Below are positions 20,591-32,472 of a stretch of DNA of 64,000 nt, piece after piece (positions within the stretch are counted from its first letter, which is position 1; each line of letters opens with the position of its first letter). The stretch is from NCBI GenBank assembly GCA_039707465.1, contig CM077643.1, positions 317,631,919 through 317,695,918 of the forward strand, written 5' to 3'. The position numbers and the translations under genes are program-made. The notes below the pieces were generated by a model that worked only from the letters and a program-made list of their open reading frames with translations, did not search any database and had not been told where the DNA came from. This DNA is from Rhabdophis nuchalis (taxonomy: Eukaryota > Chordata > Lepidosauria > Squamata > Natricidae).

Positions 20591-21711
20591 CTAGTAGCAT
20601 GCTAACAGTGCACTGCACGTTAAGGATGCTTTGGCTTGTAAATAGGAATGAGCTCATACTAATGCTGCCTTTGTGGACCTGTTGATCTGGTCATGTTTGC
20701 CCTCTTTGGTACACTCAGAGGTTTCCCTAGAATAGTGTGTTTATTGGAGATTGTTCAGGGTGTCCCTTTAGTTAGCACAGTGGTTAAATTGTAATCATTC
20801 ACAGAACACATTTAAGCAGCAGTGTACCACCAAGGTTTTCCCCTCCTGTGACCACATGTTACCTACTAGCATAGAAATCATTTTGGTTAATGCTTTTGTC
20901 TATAAATTTTGATCATTCTTGAATGTTGGAGCAAGTTGCAAAATTACAACTTTGAAAGCATTGACAAACTTAATTACAAAACTGTAATTAAACTGATAAA
21001 ACACTCAGAAGGCAAGAAGTGATATAGAAAGGATTGGACAAAGGCCAAACTCCTGATCATTCCTGTGTCTTTCTCTGTACTTGAATCCATTTTGTCACTG
21101 GATAAAAGGTGGACAAATTGCTTGAATCTGATCACAGTAGAAAAACATGGAACAATTTCTTTCTGCAATTTAAAATTATATTTCTGATAATGGATTGATG
21201 GTCCCAAAGATGTCAATTCTTTGCTGCCACAATATGCTGATGACTCATGTCCAGCTTGCAATCAACTAGTAAACCAAGGTCTGTTTTAGACATGTTATTG
21301 CCAAGCTAAGGATCCCTCAATGATTTCAGTGTCCTAAGTGAATAATTTTGTATTTGCCTCATATATTTTAGTCTGTAGACTTCAAGTTTTATTTCTGACT
21401 TGGCCACCCATTTTTATCATTGGCAAATTTGAGAGGCATTCATCCCAGCTGTTAATAAAAAAAGAGAAGGAGTTCAGGGCCAAGGATTGAACTTCATGGA
21501 AGTCCATTATTCTCTACATTTTTTCCACTTCGTTAAGGATAGATTCTGTTGCAGTTCCATAGCTGCATTAATGCACAACCCACTAGTCCTTAAGTGGGTA
21601 GAAAAGTATACTGGCCTAAAATTTGCTGTTCCAATTAGTCAAATCTCAGCAATAAGGCTGGCCTTAAAGGTATTAATACAGGATAAGTTAACAAAAGTGA
21701 CTGGTAGATTC
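20591..21711. other. Intergenic, nothing recognised
   Basis: There is no coding exon with convincing splice sites and no identified repeat family. Confidence 0.4.
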
Positions 21712-21719
21712 TCCTAGAT

Positions 21720-21856
21720 CAGTGTTTCTCAACCTTGGCAACTTTAAGTCCTGTGGACTTCAACTCCTAGAATTCCCTAGCCAGCTTATGCTGGCTGGGG
21801 GATTCTGGGAGTTGAAGTCCACAGGATTTAAAAGTCGCCAATGTTAAGAAACACTG
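21720..21856. mobile_element. Foldback hAT-like MITE, copy 1
   Basis: Almost the whole 137 bp is one inverted repeat: CAGTGTTTCTCAACCTTGG to its inverse, with GGACTTCAACTC paired to GAGTTGAAGTCC and a centre at GCCAGCTTATGCTGGC. A perfect 8-bp duplication, TCCTAGAT, lies at 21712-21719 and 21857-21864. Confidence 0.9.
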
Positions 21857-21864
21857 TCCTAGAT

Positions 21865-23077
21865 TCATTGTCCCTTCTCACCAAACAGTACTTGCCAATT
21901 GGAAAGATAATCACCAATTGCTCGGGGGAGAAGAGGCAGGAATAGATTGAGATGGGCAAATGAAGGAAGGTCCTTAGGGTGGCTGATTTAGAAACCCTCA
22001 AAGGTTCTTTTGTACTAAGAAATATAAAGTGGAGAGGGAAGATCAGGTGAAAGAGACAGCATTGTTGTAGTCGGGAGGAGGGTAATCTGAGGTGATACTG
22101 ATAATTGTCTCTTGCTTGTTTGTCCTTCTGGGGCAGCTAGCTGCAGTAAAGTCTTGGGGTGGCTTATGTGGGTCCTAGGAAGGCAAGATAGCTAACAAAG
22201 GGAACCCAGGAAACAAAAGGCTGCCTCTCTTCCATCTTTGGCCTTTCTTCTACTCAGGAATGTAAGGAATATAGCCTGCCAGTTCTACGTGGAATCAAAG
22301 TTATATTGGGGAGGTGAGTGAAACCAAGTCACAAAGCACCCTCGCTGGTAGCTGACTGGCCTGATCCTCATTAAGGGACAACCCATGTCAAGAACATACT
22401 CGTGAGCCCTGCCTGTCTGGTGCAGTGACCTGCCAGCCACATTTCTTCCATGGTCCAATGAATCCAATGCACTTGCACATTGGGTCATGAATTATTAAAG
22501 CACCTCCATGGGGCTTTGCAGTCAGCAGCAAGTTTGTTTGACACTGCACTCAATGGGTCTTCCTTCCCAGCAAGGACGGGCTGCCTGAGGCTGCATTCTA
22601 TTACATGTTTATCTAGCAGTAAGCTTGGTGAAAGAGCTGGAGCTACCTGCTCAGTAGGTGTTTTCCTTCCCCTTACACAATTGTTGTCGCTGATATGTGA
22701 ATGTATGTCACACACAACTTCTCTCTTTCTCTCACTCTTACACACAGAAATGCAAAATACTAGTGTGTTAACGGCAGTTCACTCTAAAGTTTTCTCTTTC
22801 CCTCTTTCCAAATCACGAAGCTTGCTTGCTGCATCAAGGAAGAAAACTGGATGGGGATTTTTAGTTCAGGCTTTTTTTCATCTTCAGCCAGTACTGTGCG
22901 CTATTTCGTTTCCTGGGATTACTTGATTCCTCAGAAACATTCTTTTCTACTTCTTTCACAGCCTTGGCTAAAGAATTGTAGTCTTCTGCAGAATTGTACA
23001 AACAAGGAAATGGAAAGCATTTGCAGATTGTGGGGAGTCTTTTCTTCACACAGAAACAAAATCTAGGAGTGCTCCAG
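21865..23077. other. Intergenic, nothing recognised
   Basis: A plus-strand open stretch at 22480-22926 has no domain, no initiation context and no repeat or splice support. Nothing else was seen. Confidence 0.4.
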
Positions 23078-23335
23078 AATAACAGCATTGGGAGGGACCT
23101 TGGAGGTCTTCTAGTCCAATCCCCTGCTCAAGCAGGAGACCCTATACATTTAAGAGAAGTGGTTGTCCAGTCTCTTCTTAAAAGCTTCCAGTGATGTAGC
23201 ACCCACAACTTCTGAAGGCAAGCCATTCCATTGGTTAATTGTTCTCACTGTTAGGAAATTTCTCCTTAGTTCTAGGTTCCTTCTCTCCAGGATTATTTTC
23301 CATCCATTGTTTCTTATCTTGACTTCTGGGTTTCT
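23078..23335 (-). mobile_element. CR1 LINE fragment
   Basis: Plus-strand phrases GGGAGGGACCTTGGAGGTC, CCCCTGCTCAAGCAGGAG and AATTTCTCCTTAGTTCTAGG match the outer CR1 at 19868 in the same orientation. Confidence 0.85.
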
Positions 23336-23714
23336 TTCTTACCCTTCTTCTTTCCCATTGTTTAACTTAATGCTTCTTGCGTTCCTACTTCAAGGAATTC
23401 CTGTATTCTACAGAGGCTAGGCCTTTTCTAATCTATTAGGAGAGAAATTGCTTGAAAATACGTATGCTAGAGAAAATATATTAAAAATATGTTTATGAGG
23501 AGAAGTTGAAATAGTGATTTCAGTCCAGTTACAACTTCTTTCAGCTCAAGCTATCCCACAACCTTGATGCTGTGAGGAAAAGTAGAAGGAAGGAGTATTA
23601 TATGTGCTGTCTTGAGCTCCCATGCAGCAGTTTTAATATAAATCTAATAAAACCAACAAAGCAATGTACTTGAAGATTGATACACATTTTCATGTGTGTA
23701 TTTTCTTTGCTGGC
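23336..23714. other. Intergenic, nothing recognised
   Basis: No gene or clear repeat. Confidence 0.4.
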
Positions 23715-23830
23715 TTTGCAAATTAATGAAGGAAAGCTTAAACTTTGCAAATTAATGAAGGAAAGCTTAAACTTTGCAAATTAATGAAGGAAAGCTTAAA
23801 CTTTGCAAATTAATGAAGGAAAGCTTAAAC
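23715..23830. repeat. 29-bp tandem repeat, four exact copies
   Basis: The unit is TTTGCAAATTAATGAAGGAA plus AGCTTAAAC, repeated without change, which suggests recent expansion. Confidence 0.97.
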
Positions 23831-26559
23831 AATGGATTCACCCATTCACAATGTGAACCGTTTGGGTAATTACAGTATATTATTGTGATTCTAAACAAGT
23901 GGCATGCAGAGAAAGATATAAGATTTGTGAGACACACTAGTTCATTGAGAATTTTAGAATGGAGTTTGCCAGCCTTCATCTAGCTTAGGGAGGAGTTAAG
24001 TTTTACATAAGCTGAAAATAGCATTATTGTATGTGCATGACACATTTTTCAATACTAGTCATCCACAACATATATTTTGACACCAGTGAAATTCCTCCCA
24101 TTTTTAGGGAATAGTCAAATTTAAGAGTTAACTGGGAAGGCTTTGACTCAAGACTTATTCATTCTCCTTGAGTGATCTTGAGCACATCGAAACTTCATTC
24201 TGAAGATGATCATGGAAGTCAGAAGGGACATTTTGCACCTTAAGCCTTAAATTTATGATTATAATTATACAGGGCATTTTAGTCATTCCTTAGGTAAGCT
24301 TTCATTCAACATACAGTATCCGTTTGAATAATGTATTCTCTATTATTTAAAATCAAGTATTACTTGATTTGGGAAAGCTACTATGTAAACTAATTATATA
24401 ATTCATATATATTTAATTATGAATATGAGTATTGAAGTCCCACTCCAACATTTGGATTCTGTAATTCTGCATATTACATTAGAGCAATTCATTTTTTCTA
24501 TACTATTTTTACAATTAACATTTTCATATTATGATATATTATAATCTGCACCATTTAAGCAAGAAAAGAAAACCAATTTACCTAATAAAAAGGTCAAAAA
24601 GTGTAAATCTTATTAAGATACCTTCTGGGTTGAGGTTGGACAATTGAAACAGCACTATTACTCACTTTATTTATCAAAGAGGTTTTGTTTAACCTTTTTG
24701 TTTTGTACTCTAGGTTGAATTATTGTTCAATTATTGATATTGCTGTTCTTTGCCTCCACCCAAATTCTAATTCAGTTTTATGCACTACCCAAATGAATAA
24801 GAAAAGAAAGAATACACTGTGTTACTAAAGCTTGGTCTTTTTTTTAGTCCAAAATTACATTTAATTTACACAAAGTTAGATAAGTTATCATTCTCCAAAT
24901 TGTTTAATAATTTGTATAGATGTCAACCAAACAGGTCTATAACTTCCTGGGTCCTTATGCTTTCGTTTCTTGAAAGTGGGTGGCATTGGTGATTATCAAT
25001 ATTTGCTCTGGTCAGGTTTTCTGAGAGTCTTCCCAGTCTTTTACAAGTGGTCAAAATTTTCCAAGAGCTGTTCTGTAATATGCTAGACTCGTTAAATGCC
25101 CTTGGATTTAACCTATTTGCCCCTATAGATTACATACCAGTTGGTATTTTAATTCTGAAATGTGTTGTTTGCCATTAATCATTTCCTGAAAAGCCTAAAA
25201 ACTGGGATAAATGACCATCCCCAAATATCAAACCTATTCTTTCTTCGGGAGAACAACTCTATCCCAAATAGGTTCCACACTGTTCCCAAGTTTTCCTTTC
25301 CACAGCCTTTCTTGCTTTTCTGGATTTAATTTCAACATTCCCTCCTCACCCAGTCCTTAATGAGTTTAATTAGTGTTCAAGGATACCGGGTGCTTTCTTT
25401 GCATCAGCTAGCAAGTGGCAATCGAACTGGGAAACATCTGCATATTCTAAAGGAACAAACAGTACCCAACAGTTCAATATAGATGATAAACAACAAGACA
25501 ATATGGCTCCATAACCTAGGTGGCTAACAATAGTCCAAAGCACTATCTTCAGCATGCACCATAATAAGGACTAAACCCATAGTAAAAATTATATGTCCAA
25601 GGGACCTCCTGGCACAAAAGGATACCATGGTTGACTACACTTTAAAAAATAGCAAATTGCATTACCCCAACCCATAGCGCCTGGACTGTTTGTCTCCTAG
25701 AATATCTACAATATATGCTTGGCCCCATCTGGGGTGGTCCAGGTTCCATCTATTAAAGAATGCCACCTATGAGGACCTCCTCTATAGCAGCTCCTCCTGT
25801 CTGAAATGACATTCTCCCAAAACTGAAACTGCACCATCATACAGACATTTCTAAGAGCCCTAAAACCTGGTTTTGGTGAGGATAACTGATATCTCGTACT
25901 TCTTTCTCTTGTTCCCCTCCAGATTTCTTTTCTAAGCATCATTGTTCTTTTGTCTTCTGCTGTTTTTGTGTTTTCAACACATGGACAAGTCTGTGCAGTT
26001 TCTTGGCAACAATACAGAAGTGGTTTGACACTTCCTTTTTCCATAACTTTTTATTTTTTATTTTCCCATAGTCTTGAGATATCTTAGTGGTCTCCCAACT
26101 GGTAATGCTTTTTCAGGATTATCTAGTGCTAAATAGTTTTACTTATTGACCTGTGCTTTTGTATTGTTCTGGCTAATAATTTTTATATTCTGCTGCCTGC
26201 AATGTATTTTATTGCACAATATTTGCCTATTTTAGGCTGTGTTGATTTTTAGATCTATTGCAGAAGTTTTTATAGCAGTGTTATGATGTTTATGAAATCT
26301 GCAACATTAGAATATTTGTTTTATAAAGCATCTAGTATAATAATTTTAAAAAATTCAATATAACACAGTTCCGGTATCATATATCTACGAGTATCCATGT
26401 ATATACAAGAAAACTGGTGGGTGTAATTTTAATTATCTTCTAACATTTTGGATTCTGGTTTGACCAGAGGAAATAAGGATAACTTGTTTAAAAATATATG
26501 CAAAAATCTAGTAACTAAACCAAAATGGCACCTTAGCAGTGAATTTTTGAAGCAACGTG
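23831..26559. other. Intergenic, nothing recognised
   Basis: AT-rich. A minus-strand frame at 25706-26044 has no recognisable domain. Some of the stretch is probably very old repeat sequence that I cannot name. Confidence 0.4.
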
Positions 26560-26935
26560 CCAATTGTCCCACATTCATTCGGGCGCCCAGGGCGAAGACG
26601 GAGGAGGTCGAGCCAGGTGAGGAGCGACCATCAGGCCGCGCAGGGATGTCAGCTGCCCACGCGGCCCCCTACCTGGCCCGTGTGGCCCCTACCCCACCCA
26701 AGCCGACCCAGTGCTGGAACTGGAATTGTGGATGGGCTGGGTGAGGAAGGGTTGGAAGAAGATCAAATGGGGCCGCGGACTGGAGGTGCGGGAAGAGGTC
26801 TGTGGAGGGCCAAATGGAGAGGCGGACGTTATGGAGGAACGGTTGTCCTAGCCGAATTGAGAGCTAAGGCTGAAAAGAGCCCCACATGGCATTACAGCTA
26901 GCCATGTGGCACGCACCCGGTCTAATGGGGGGGGG
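26560..26935. other. Isolated GC-rich block
   Basis: GC-rich sequence with several CpG (CGGGCGCCC, GGCCGCGCAG), open in more than one plus frame, ending in a G run just before an L2 3' end. It has no domain. It might be a fragment of an unidentified retroelement or a small CpG island. Confidence 0.35.
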
Positions 26936-27193
26936 GGGAAGAAAATTTGTGATACAGCCTATGCACAGAGACAGTGACTTTGCGGAGACTTATTAGACCA
27001 CACCTTATTTTTTTATTTTTTTTATTTTATCCAATTTATATCCCGCCCTTCTCCAAAAGGACCCAGGGCAGCGCACAGGAATTTAAAAACAGCATACAAA
27101 GATAATACAAAACATATAAATTTAAAAATCTATTAAATGGTAACCTGCGCTAAAACCAATTAAAATCCCCCAATTAAAACTATCTAAAATTCG

Positions 27194-28812
27194 TCACAGT
27201 AGAGGCTGTCCTAGGCCGGCTTGGTGAAATAAGTGTGTTTTTAAACACTGGCGGAAGAGGCGGAGGTCGGTGATGGTGCGGAGTTCAGGGGGGAGGTCGT
27301 TCCACAGGGTAGGACCTGCCACAGAGAAGGCCCTTCCCCTGGGTGTCGTCAGCCGGCACTGTCCGGCCGACGGCACCCTGAGAAGGCCCTCTCTGTGGGA
27401 GCGTATCGGTCTAAGGGATGTATGGGGCAGAAGACGGTCTCGCATATAACTAGGTCCCGAGCCATGGAGCGCTTTGAAGATGGTCGTCAAAACCTGAAGC
27501 GCACCCGAAAGACCACAGGAAGCCAGTGCAGCTCGCGCAGGATTGGTGTTATGTGGGAGCATCTAGGAGCTCCCGTAATCACCCACGCGGCTGCGTTCTG
27601 CACTAACTGTAGCTTTCGAGTGCACCTCAAGGGAAGCCCCATGTAGAAAGCATTGCAGTAGTCCAGTCGAGATGTCACGAGGGCCTGAGTGACTGTGCGA
27701 AGGGCAGCCCGGTCCAGTAAGGGGTGCAATTGGCGCATCAGGCGTACCTGATGAAACGCCCCCCTGGCCACGGCCGCCACATGGTCCTCCATGGACAGCC
27801 GGGAATACAGGAGGACACCCAAATTGCACGCCCTCTCCACGGGGGCTGGTGTTTCGCCCCCAATGGCCAGAGTTGGAGTAATCTGGCTGAACCGGGGTGC
27901 CAGAAACCACAGCCACTCAGTCTTGGACGGGTTGAGCTTGAGTTTGTTACTACCCATCCAGATCCGTACGGCTTCCAAACACCGGGACATCACCTCGACG
28001 GCATCGTTGGAGTGGTCTGGGGTGGAGATGTACAACTGAGTATCATCAGCATACAGATGATATCCCAACCCAAAACCACGGATGATCTCACCCAGCGGCT
28101 TCATATATGTGTTGAACAGTAGGGGCGAGAGGACCGACCCCTGAGGGACCCCACATACGAGGGGCCTCGAGGCCGACCTCTGCCCCCCTGCCAGCACATA
28201 TTGCGACCGACCAGAGAGGTAGGACGAGAACCACCGCAAAACGGTGCCTCCTTGCCCCAACCCCCCCAGTCGGTGCAATAGGATACCATGGTCGATGGTA
28301 TCAAAAGCCGCTGAGAGGTCTAACAGGACTAGGATAGAGGAATGTCCTCTATCCCGCGCCCTCCAGAGATCATCCACCAACGCGACCAATGCCGTCTCGG
28401 TGCTGTGACCGGGTCGGAAGCCGGACTGGCGCGGGTCTAGATAATCAACTTCCTCCAGGTGTCGCGGAAACTGTTGGGCCACCACACTCTCGACAACCTT
28501 CGCTAGAAAGTGAAGGTTGGAGACGGGACGAAAGTTCTCTAATAATGCTGGGTCCAGGGACGGCTTCTTGAGGAGGGGCCTTACCACCGCCTCTTTCAAG
28601 ATGGCAGGCAGGGACCCCTCACTCAAAGATGCATTGACAGTGCCCTGGAGCCAGCCTCGTGTCATCTCCCAGGATGCCAGTACAAGCCAGGAGGGACACG
28701 GGTCCAATAAACATGTGGTGACCTTAAGTATCTTTGACAACCTGTGCATATCCTCGGTAGTGACAAAGTCAAACTCCTCCCAGAATGGAGCCTCAAGACC
28801 AACCTCGGACAA
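27194..28812 (-). pseudogene. L2 ORF2 reverse transcriptase and C-terminal region
   Basis: RT motifs in order: ENFRPVSNLHFLAKVVE, DLSAAFDTIDHGILL, GVPQGSVLSPLLFN, YADDTQLY, then RTVTQALVTSRLDYCNAF and RELHWLPVVFRVRFR. The catalytic YADD is intact. A frame change near 27500 separates the last 120 residues (HGSGPSYMRDRLLPHTSLR, GPTLWNDLPPELR). It probably cannot make full-length protein. Confidence 0.9.
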
Positions 28813-29159
28813 CCTCGCTGGACCACTCTCGATGGAGGGTAACTCATTCCAAATCCAAGTGATTTTGTCCTGCAGATAAATTCCTCTGCTCGTCCCTGCA
28901 TAGGGGCTTCCCGCGGCCTCTGGTGAAGGAGGGAGCGGGTCACCCCAAACAGGACGGCAGGGCAGTTATCTGCGGATGCAATAAGAGTGGCACAATACTC
29001 ACGTTTGGCCACTCTTATCGCCACTAAGTAAGTCCTAATATGGATTCTCACGAGTGTTCAGTCGGCTTCGGAGCGAGAGGATCTCCATCTGCTCTTTAGG
29101 CGTCTCTTGTGGCGTTTCATCTCCCTCAGCTCCTCGGTAAACCAAGGAGCCTGGGTGAC

Positions 29160-30125
29160 TCATCGCCGCAAGAGAGGCCGCAAGGGTGCGACTCGGTCCA
29201 AGGCCCCCGTGGCCGCACTTAACCATGCGGCCACCAGGTCCTCAGTCGAGTCACGGGGCAAGTCCGCAGGTATTGGCCCAAGCTCCCTCTGGAACCCTAC
29301 CGGGTCCATCAGGAGCCTGGGACGGAACCATATAGGAGTAGTCGGCTCCGTCTCCCCGTGGTGAGGTGCGGCAATTGGAAAGTCCAGCCGAAGGAGAGCA
29401 TGATCTGCCCATGACAGGGGTGTGATGGCTAAATCCCCTATTCCCAGATCATGACCCCACTGTCCCGAGACGAAGATTAGATCCAGGGTGTGTCCACCCC
29501 CATGCGTAGGGCCTAAAACTATCTGGGTCAGGTCCATGGCTGTCATGGAAGCCATGAACTCCCGAGCTACACCAGAGGTTTCGCCCGCCGACGGCAGGTT
29601 GAAGTTCCCCATGACCAAAAGTCTGGGGGTCTCAACCGCCGTCTCGGCTATCACCTCTAGGAGCTCGGGCAGGGCTGTTGTTGTATACCGAGGAGCCAGG
29701 TATACAACTAACATGCCCATCTGCCTCCCTAGGCCCCACTTCACGAGGAGGGACTCGCACCCTGTCGTCTGAGGGACAGTGGTCTCCTTCGGCTGAAGAC
29801 CTTCCCTAATCATAATTGCCACCCCCCCCACCCCTCCCCAGGGCCCTAGGCTGATGGAAGGTTGGTAGCCCGGTGGGCACATTTCTACGAGGGGTAAACC
29901 CCCCTCGAGGCCCAACCAGGTTTCCGTTATACCCACCAGGTCCGGGTCCCCCTCTGACACAAGGTCATGAATGAGGGGGGCTTTGTTCACCACGGACCTG
30001 GCATTGCACAACATCAGCCTAAGGCCCCGGCTCTGTGGTCCTTGCCCACCTAGTCTGCGATGGGAGCATGGGGAGTCGGAGCGCGTGACCGCCTGTAACC
30101 AGCAGCCACGGTCCTCCGACCCCAT
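29160..30125 (-). pseudogene. L2 ORF2 apurinic-type endonuclease
   Basis: A 321-residue frame with [18 protein letters not shown], the Glu motif ITETWL, the core LLVMGNFNLPSAGE and the terminal WADHALLRLD. The usual catalytic motif is GDFN and the usual ending is SDH. Here they are GNFN and ADH, so two active-site positions appear lost. It is separated from the RT frame by further breaks at 28813-29159. Confidence 0.88.
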
Positions 30126-30232
30126 CCGTATCCCACCGTCCCTGCCCCTCCCCAGAACCGAACGAATGATTAAAACCTCAGTGGAAACGACCTTCTCCGT
30201 TTGGATAGTCTGATATTCACAGAACTAACTTG

Positions 30233-30608
30233 ATCCACCTGGTCCATGGTGAACAAAGCCCCCCTCATTCGTGACACCCAGGGGAAGAGCCTTCTCTGTG
30301 GTGGGCCCTACCCTCTGGAACGACTTGCCCCCCGAATTACGCACCATCTCAGACCTCCGCCTCTTCCGCCAGCGTCTTAAAATGCACCTTTTCAAACAAG
30401 CCAGCCTAGCATAACCTACCATTTTGACTGTTTTAGATAGATTTTAATTTGGGGAAATTTTATATGTTTTTAGTACAGGGCATGAATTTAATAGTTTTTA
30501 AAATTTTATATTTTTGTTATATTTGTATTGTTTTTTAAATTTCCTGTACGCCGCCCTGGGTCCTTTTTTGGAGAAGGGCGGGGTATAAATTTGAAAAATA
30601 AAAAAATA
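30233..30608 (+). mobile_element. L2-like LINE with large internal deletion
   Basis: It starts in the endonuclease region (GTCCATGGTGAACAAAGCCC, VNKAPLI) and jumps directly to the ORF2 C-terminus (ACACCCAGGGGAAGAGCC; GTGGGCCCTACCCTCTGG), then the 3' UTR and an A-rich tail. Endonuclease core and whole RT are missing. Confidence 0.85.
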
Positions 30609-31348
30609 AATGCTGCTAACGATGAAGATGCCATTGCCAAAATGTCCATTATAAGTTCCACCTTTTGGTACTTGCATCATGACATTGCACATAAATACAT
30701 ACGTTTGTCACAATCCCTATTTTGTCACTTGCCGTGCCAGGGTAAAGCTGCAGACATAGTGAATTATTTACATGAACAATTTGTCTCATTTCCATGCAAA
30801 TGTGCAGAGGCAAGCCTACATTGGTTACATAATGTTCAACTCTGGATTCTGAAAGATTTTTTTCTAGAAGTGCTCAGCATTCACCAGTAAAACTGCAATT
30901 CTCTTGGAAGGATAGCTTTAAATCAACTTTAAAAAAAAAGTCTCTGAAATACCAGCAGCTGTTCTTAACTGCAGTCATTTTTATGTGAAAGCCAGACTGT
31001 AATCGACAAGTATACAAATAGTAGGCTTGCAATGAGAAAATAGAGCTTGGTCATATTAGGAGAATGTTCACTTAGCCAGAGGCAGATTAGTGCTATCACT
31101 GCTTTATCATTTTACTAAACAGAATGTTGCCTAGAGGCCTCCTGAAAGTCAATCCTCAGTTGATCTTACCTTAAATTACAGCTAGTGCTTAAAATAGAAA
31201 ACTCAAAAATCTATAACAACTCTAATGGTTAATAAACACGTAACCCAGATCCAGTTGGACAATCTCAAATTACAACTGGGTGGAAGCCATTCTATCATAA
31301 TGCAGTTCCAAGAAACTGTTAATGTTTTCCACAAATTATCCAGGGATC
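30609..31348. other. Intergenic, nothing recognised
   Basis: No coding or repeat signal that I can name. Confidence 0.4.
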
Positions 31349-31440
31349 CAAAGAATAGAATAGAATAGAATAGAATTCTTTATTGGCCAAGTGTGATTGA
31401 ACACACAAGGAATTTGTCTTTGGTGCATATGCTCTCAATG
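31349..31440 (-). mobile_element. CR1-L3 (snake-type) LINE 3' end with (AATAG)n
   Basis: AGAATAGAATAGAATAG, then TTCTTTATTGGCCAAGTGTG and CACACAAGGAATTTGTC, is the 3' end of the L3-type CR1 abundant in snakes, in reverse. Its AATAG array is known to seed microsatellites in advanced snakes. It continues at 32473 after the mariner insertion. Confidence 0.8.
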
Positions 31441-31442
31441 TA

Positions 31443-31518
31443 CGAGGGTGATTCAATAAATAAGGTGAATTTTTCTGTATAAGGACTTTTAATACAGATA
31501 GAAGCTTACTTTTTTTTA
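31443..31518. repeat. Mariner terminal inverted repeat, left
   Basis: Identical for 76 bp to the reverse complement of 32397-32472. This is long compared with the roughly 30 bp of most mariners. Confidence 0.95.
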
Positions 31519-31558
31519 ATTTTTCAACGTAGTGTCCCAGCACTGTCACACACTTTTC

Positions 31559-32308
31559 CTATCTGTGCACAAGCTTCCGTATTCCCTCAGCGTAAAAATC
31601 TTTATACTGATGTCTCAGCCAGTCGCTCACAACACTTTTGACTTCACCGTCACTTTCAAACTTCGTGCCTCTCGTGAATGCTTTCAAGGGACCAAACAGG
31701 TGAAAGTCTGAAGGGGCAAGGTCTGGGCTATAAGGGGGATGAGGGAGCAGTTCCCAGCCCAGCTCGTTGATGGTCTGCACCGTTTGGGCTGCTGTGTGAG
31801 GCCTTGCGTTGTCATGATGCAAGATGACACCTTTTGACTGAAGACCTCTGCGTTTTTTCTTTATGTCTTTCTTGACCTGCCTCAGCAGTTCACAGTAGTT
31901 GGCACTGTTCACAGTGCTTCCTTTTTCAAGGAATGAAATGGTGATTGGGCCTTGTATATCCCCAAAAACGGTGAGCATCACCTTCCTAGTGCTGTCCCAA
32001 CAGATAAGCTCAAAGTCCTTGCAATGTCATCCACTGTCACCCTTCTGTCCGACTGAGGTCATTGACTGATTCGATCACCTCAGGAGACCTCACATCTGTA
32101 GGCCTCCCAGGCCTGCCTTCATCCTCAACACTGCTCCGTCCTTCTTTAAACAATGTAGCCCACTTGTAGACATTTTTTTGGCTGAAACATGTGGCACCAT
32201 ACACAGTTGACATTCTCCTATGAATTTCAACGGGTTTGCACCCTTCAGCAACCAAAAACTTGATAACTGACCGCTGTTCAATCCTGGAGCATGCTTCTTG
32301 GTCGGCAA
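31559..32308 (-). pseudogene. Mariner transposase remnant
   Basis: The N-terminal part (minus, from about 32300) has a helix-turn-helix region: EIHRRMSTVYGATCFSQKNV, KEGRSSVEDEGRPGRPT, ending in ARTLSLSVGTA. It is joined out of frame to KVMLTVFGDIQGPI. Then come HHDNARPHTA and YSPDLAPSDFHLF. The second and third catalytic Asp are 34 residues apart, the DD34D spacing of mariner. About 90 to 100 residues containing the first catalytic Asp are deleted. It cannot be active. Confidence 0.9.
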
Positions 32309-32396
32309 TCTTTGTTAATCGGTAAAACTCTCAAGGTTTTTTTGTAATCCGCAAAAGAAATTAAATCCATGTGAAAAAGTAGTAAAACACAAAAAA

Positions 32397-32472
32397 TAAA
32401 AAAAAGTAAGCTTCTATCTGTATTAAAAGTCCTTATACAGAAAAATTCACCTTATTTATTGAATCACCCTCG
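32397..32472. repeat. Mariner terminal inverted repeat, right
   Basis: Partner of 31443-31518, ends GAATCACCCTCG before TA. Confidence 0.95.

Larger units (their letters stand above)
27003..30232 (-). mobile_element. L2-like LINE, ORF2 nearly complete
   Basis: The 3' end is at left (TATCCCGCCCTTCTC phrase with A/T-rich tail) and the 5' end at right. Read on the minus strand it carries the endonuclease, the reverse transcriptase and the C-terminal region of a CR1/L2-type (jockey group) LINE. It abuts a plus-strand L2 fragment at 30233, giving a head-to-head pair. Confidence 0.9.
31443..32472 (-). mobile_element. Mariner-like element, 1030 bp, internally deleted
   Basis: Perfect 76-bp inverted repeats at 31443-31518 and 32397-32472 (starting CGAGGGTGATTCAATAAATA), flanked by TA at 31441-31442 and 32473-32474. 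It encodes pieces of a mariner transposase on the minus strand. Mariners are usually about 1.3 kb, and about 0.3 kb of coding sequence is missing. It is inserted into the CR1-L3 LINE, whose sequence rejoins cleanly at one TA. Confidence 0.95.

Noticed and set aside
22480..22926. 148-codon plus-strand frame
   Set aside because: No domain, no codon or splice support, composition like the surrounding noncoding DNA.
23715..23830. Regularly spaced repeats considered as a CRISPR array
   Set aside because: The 29-bp units are directly adjacent with no spacers, in vertebrate DNA. It is a plain tandem repeat.
25706..26044. 112-codon minus-strand frame with several cysteines
   Set aside because: No family pattern recognised and no splice context. 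Probably chance or an old repeat.
26448..26901. Overlapping GC-rich open frames
   Set aside because: Open in two frames because of GC content. No domain.
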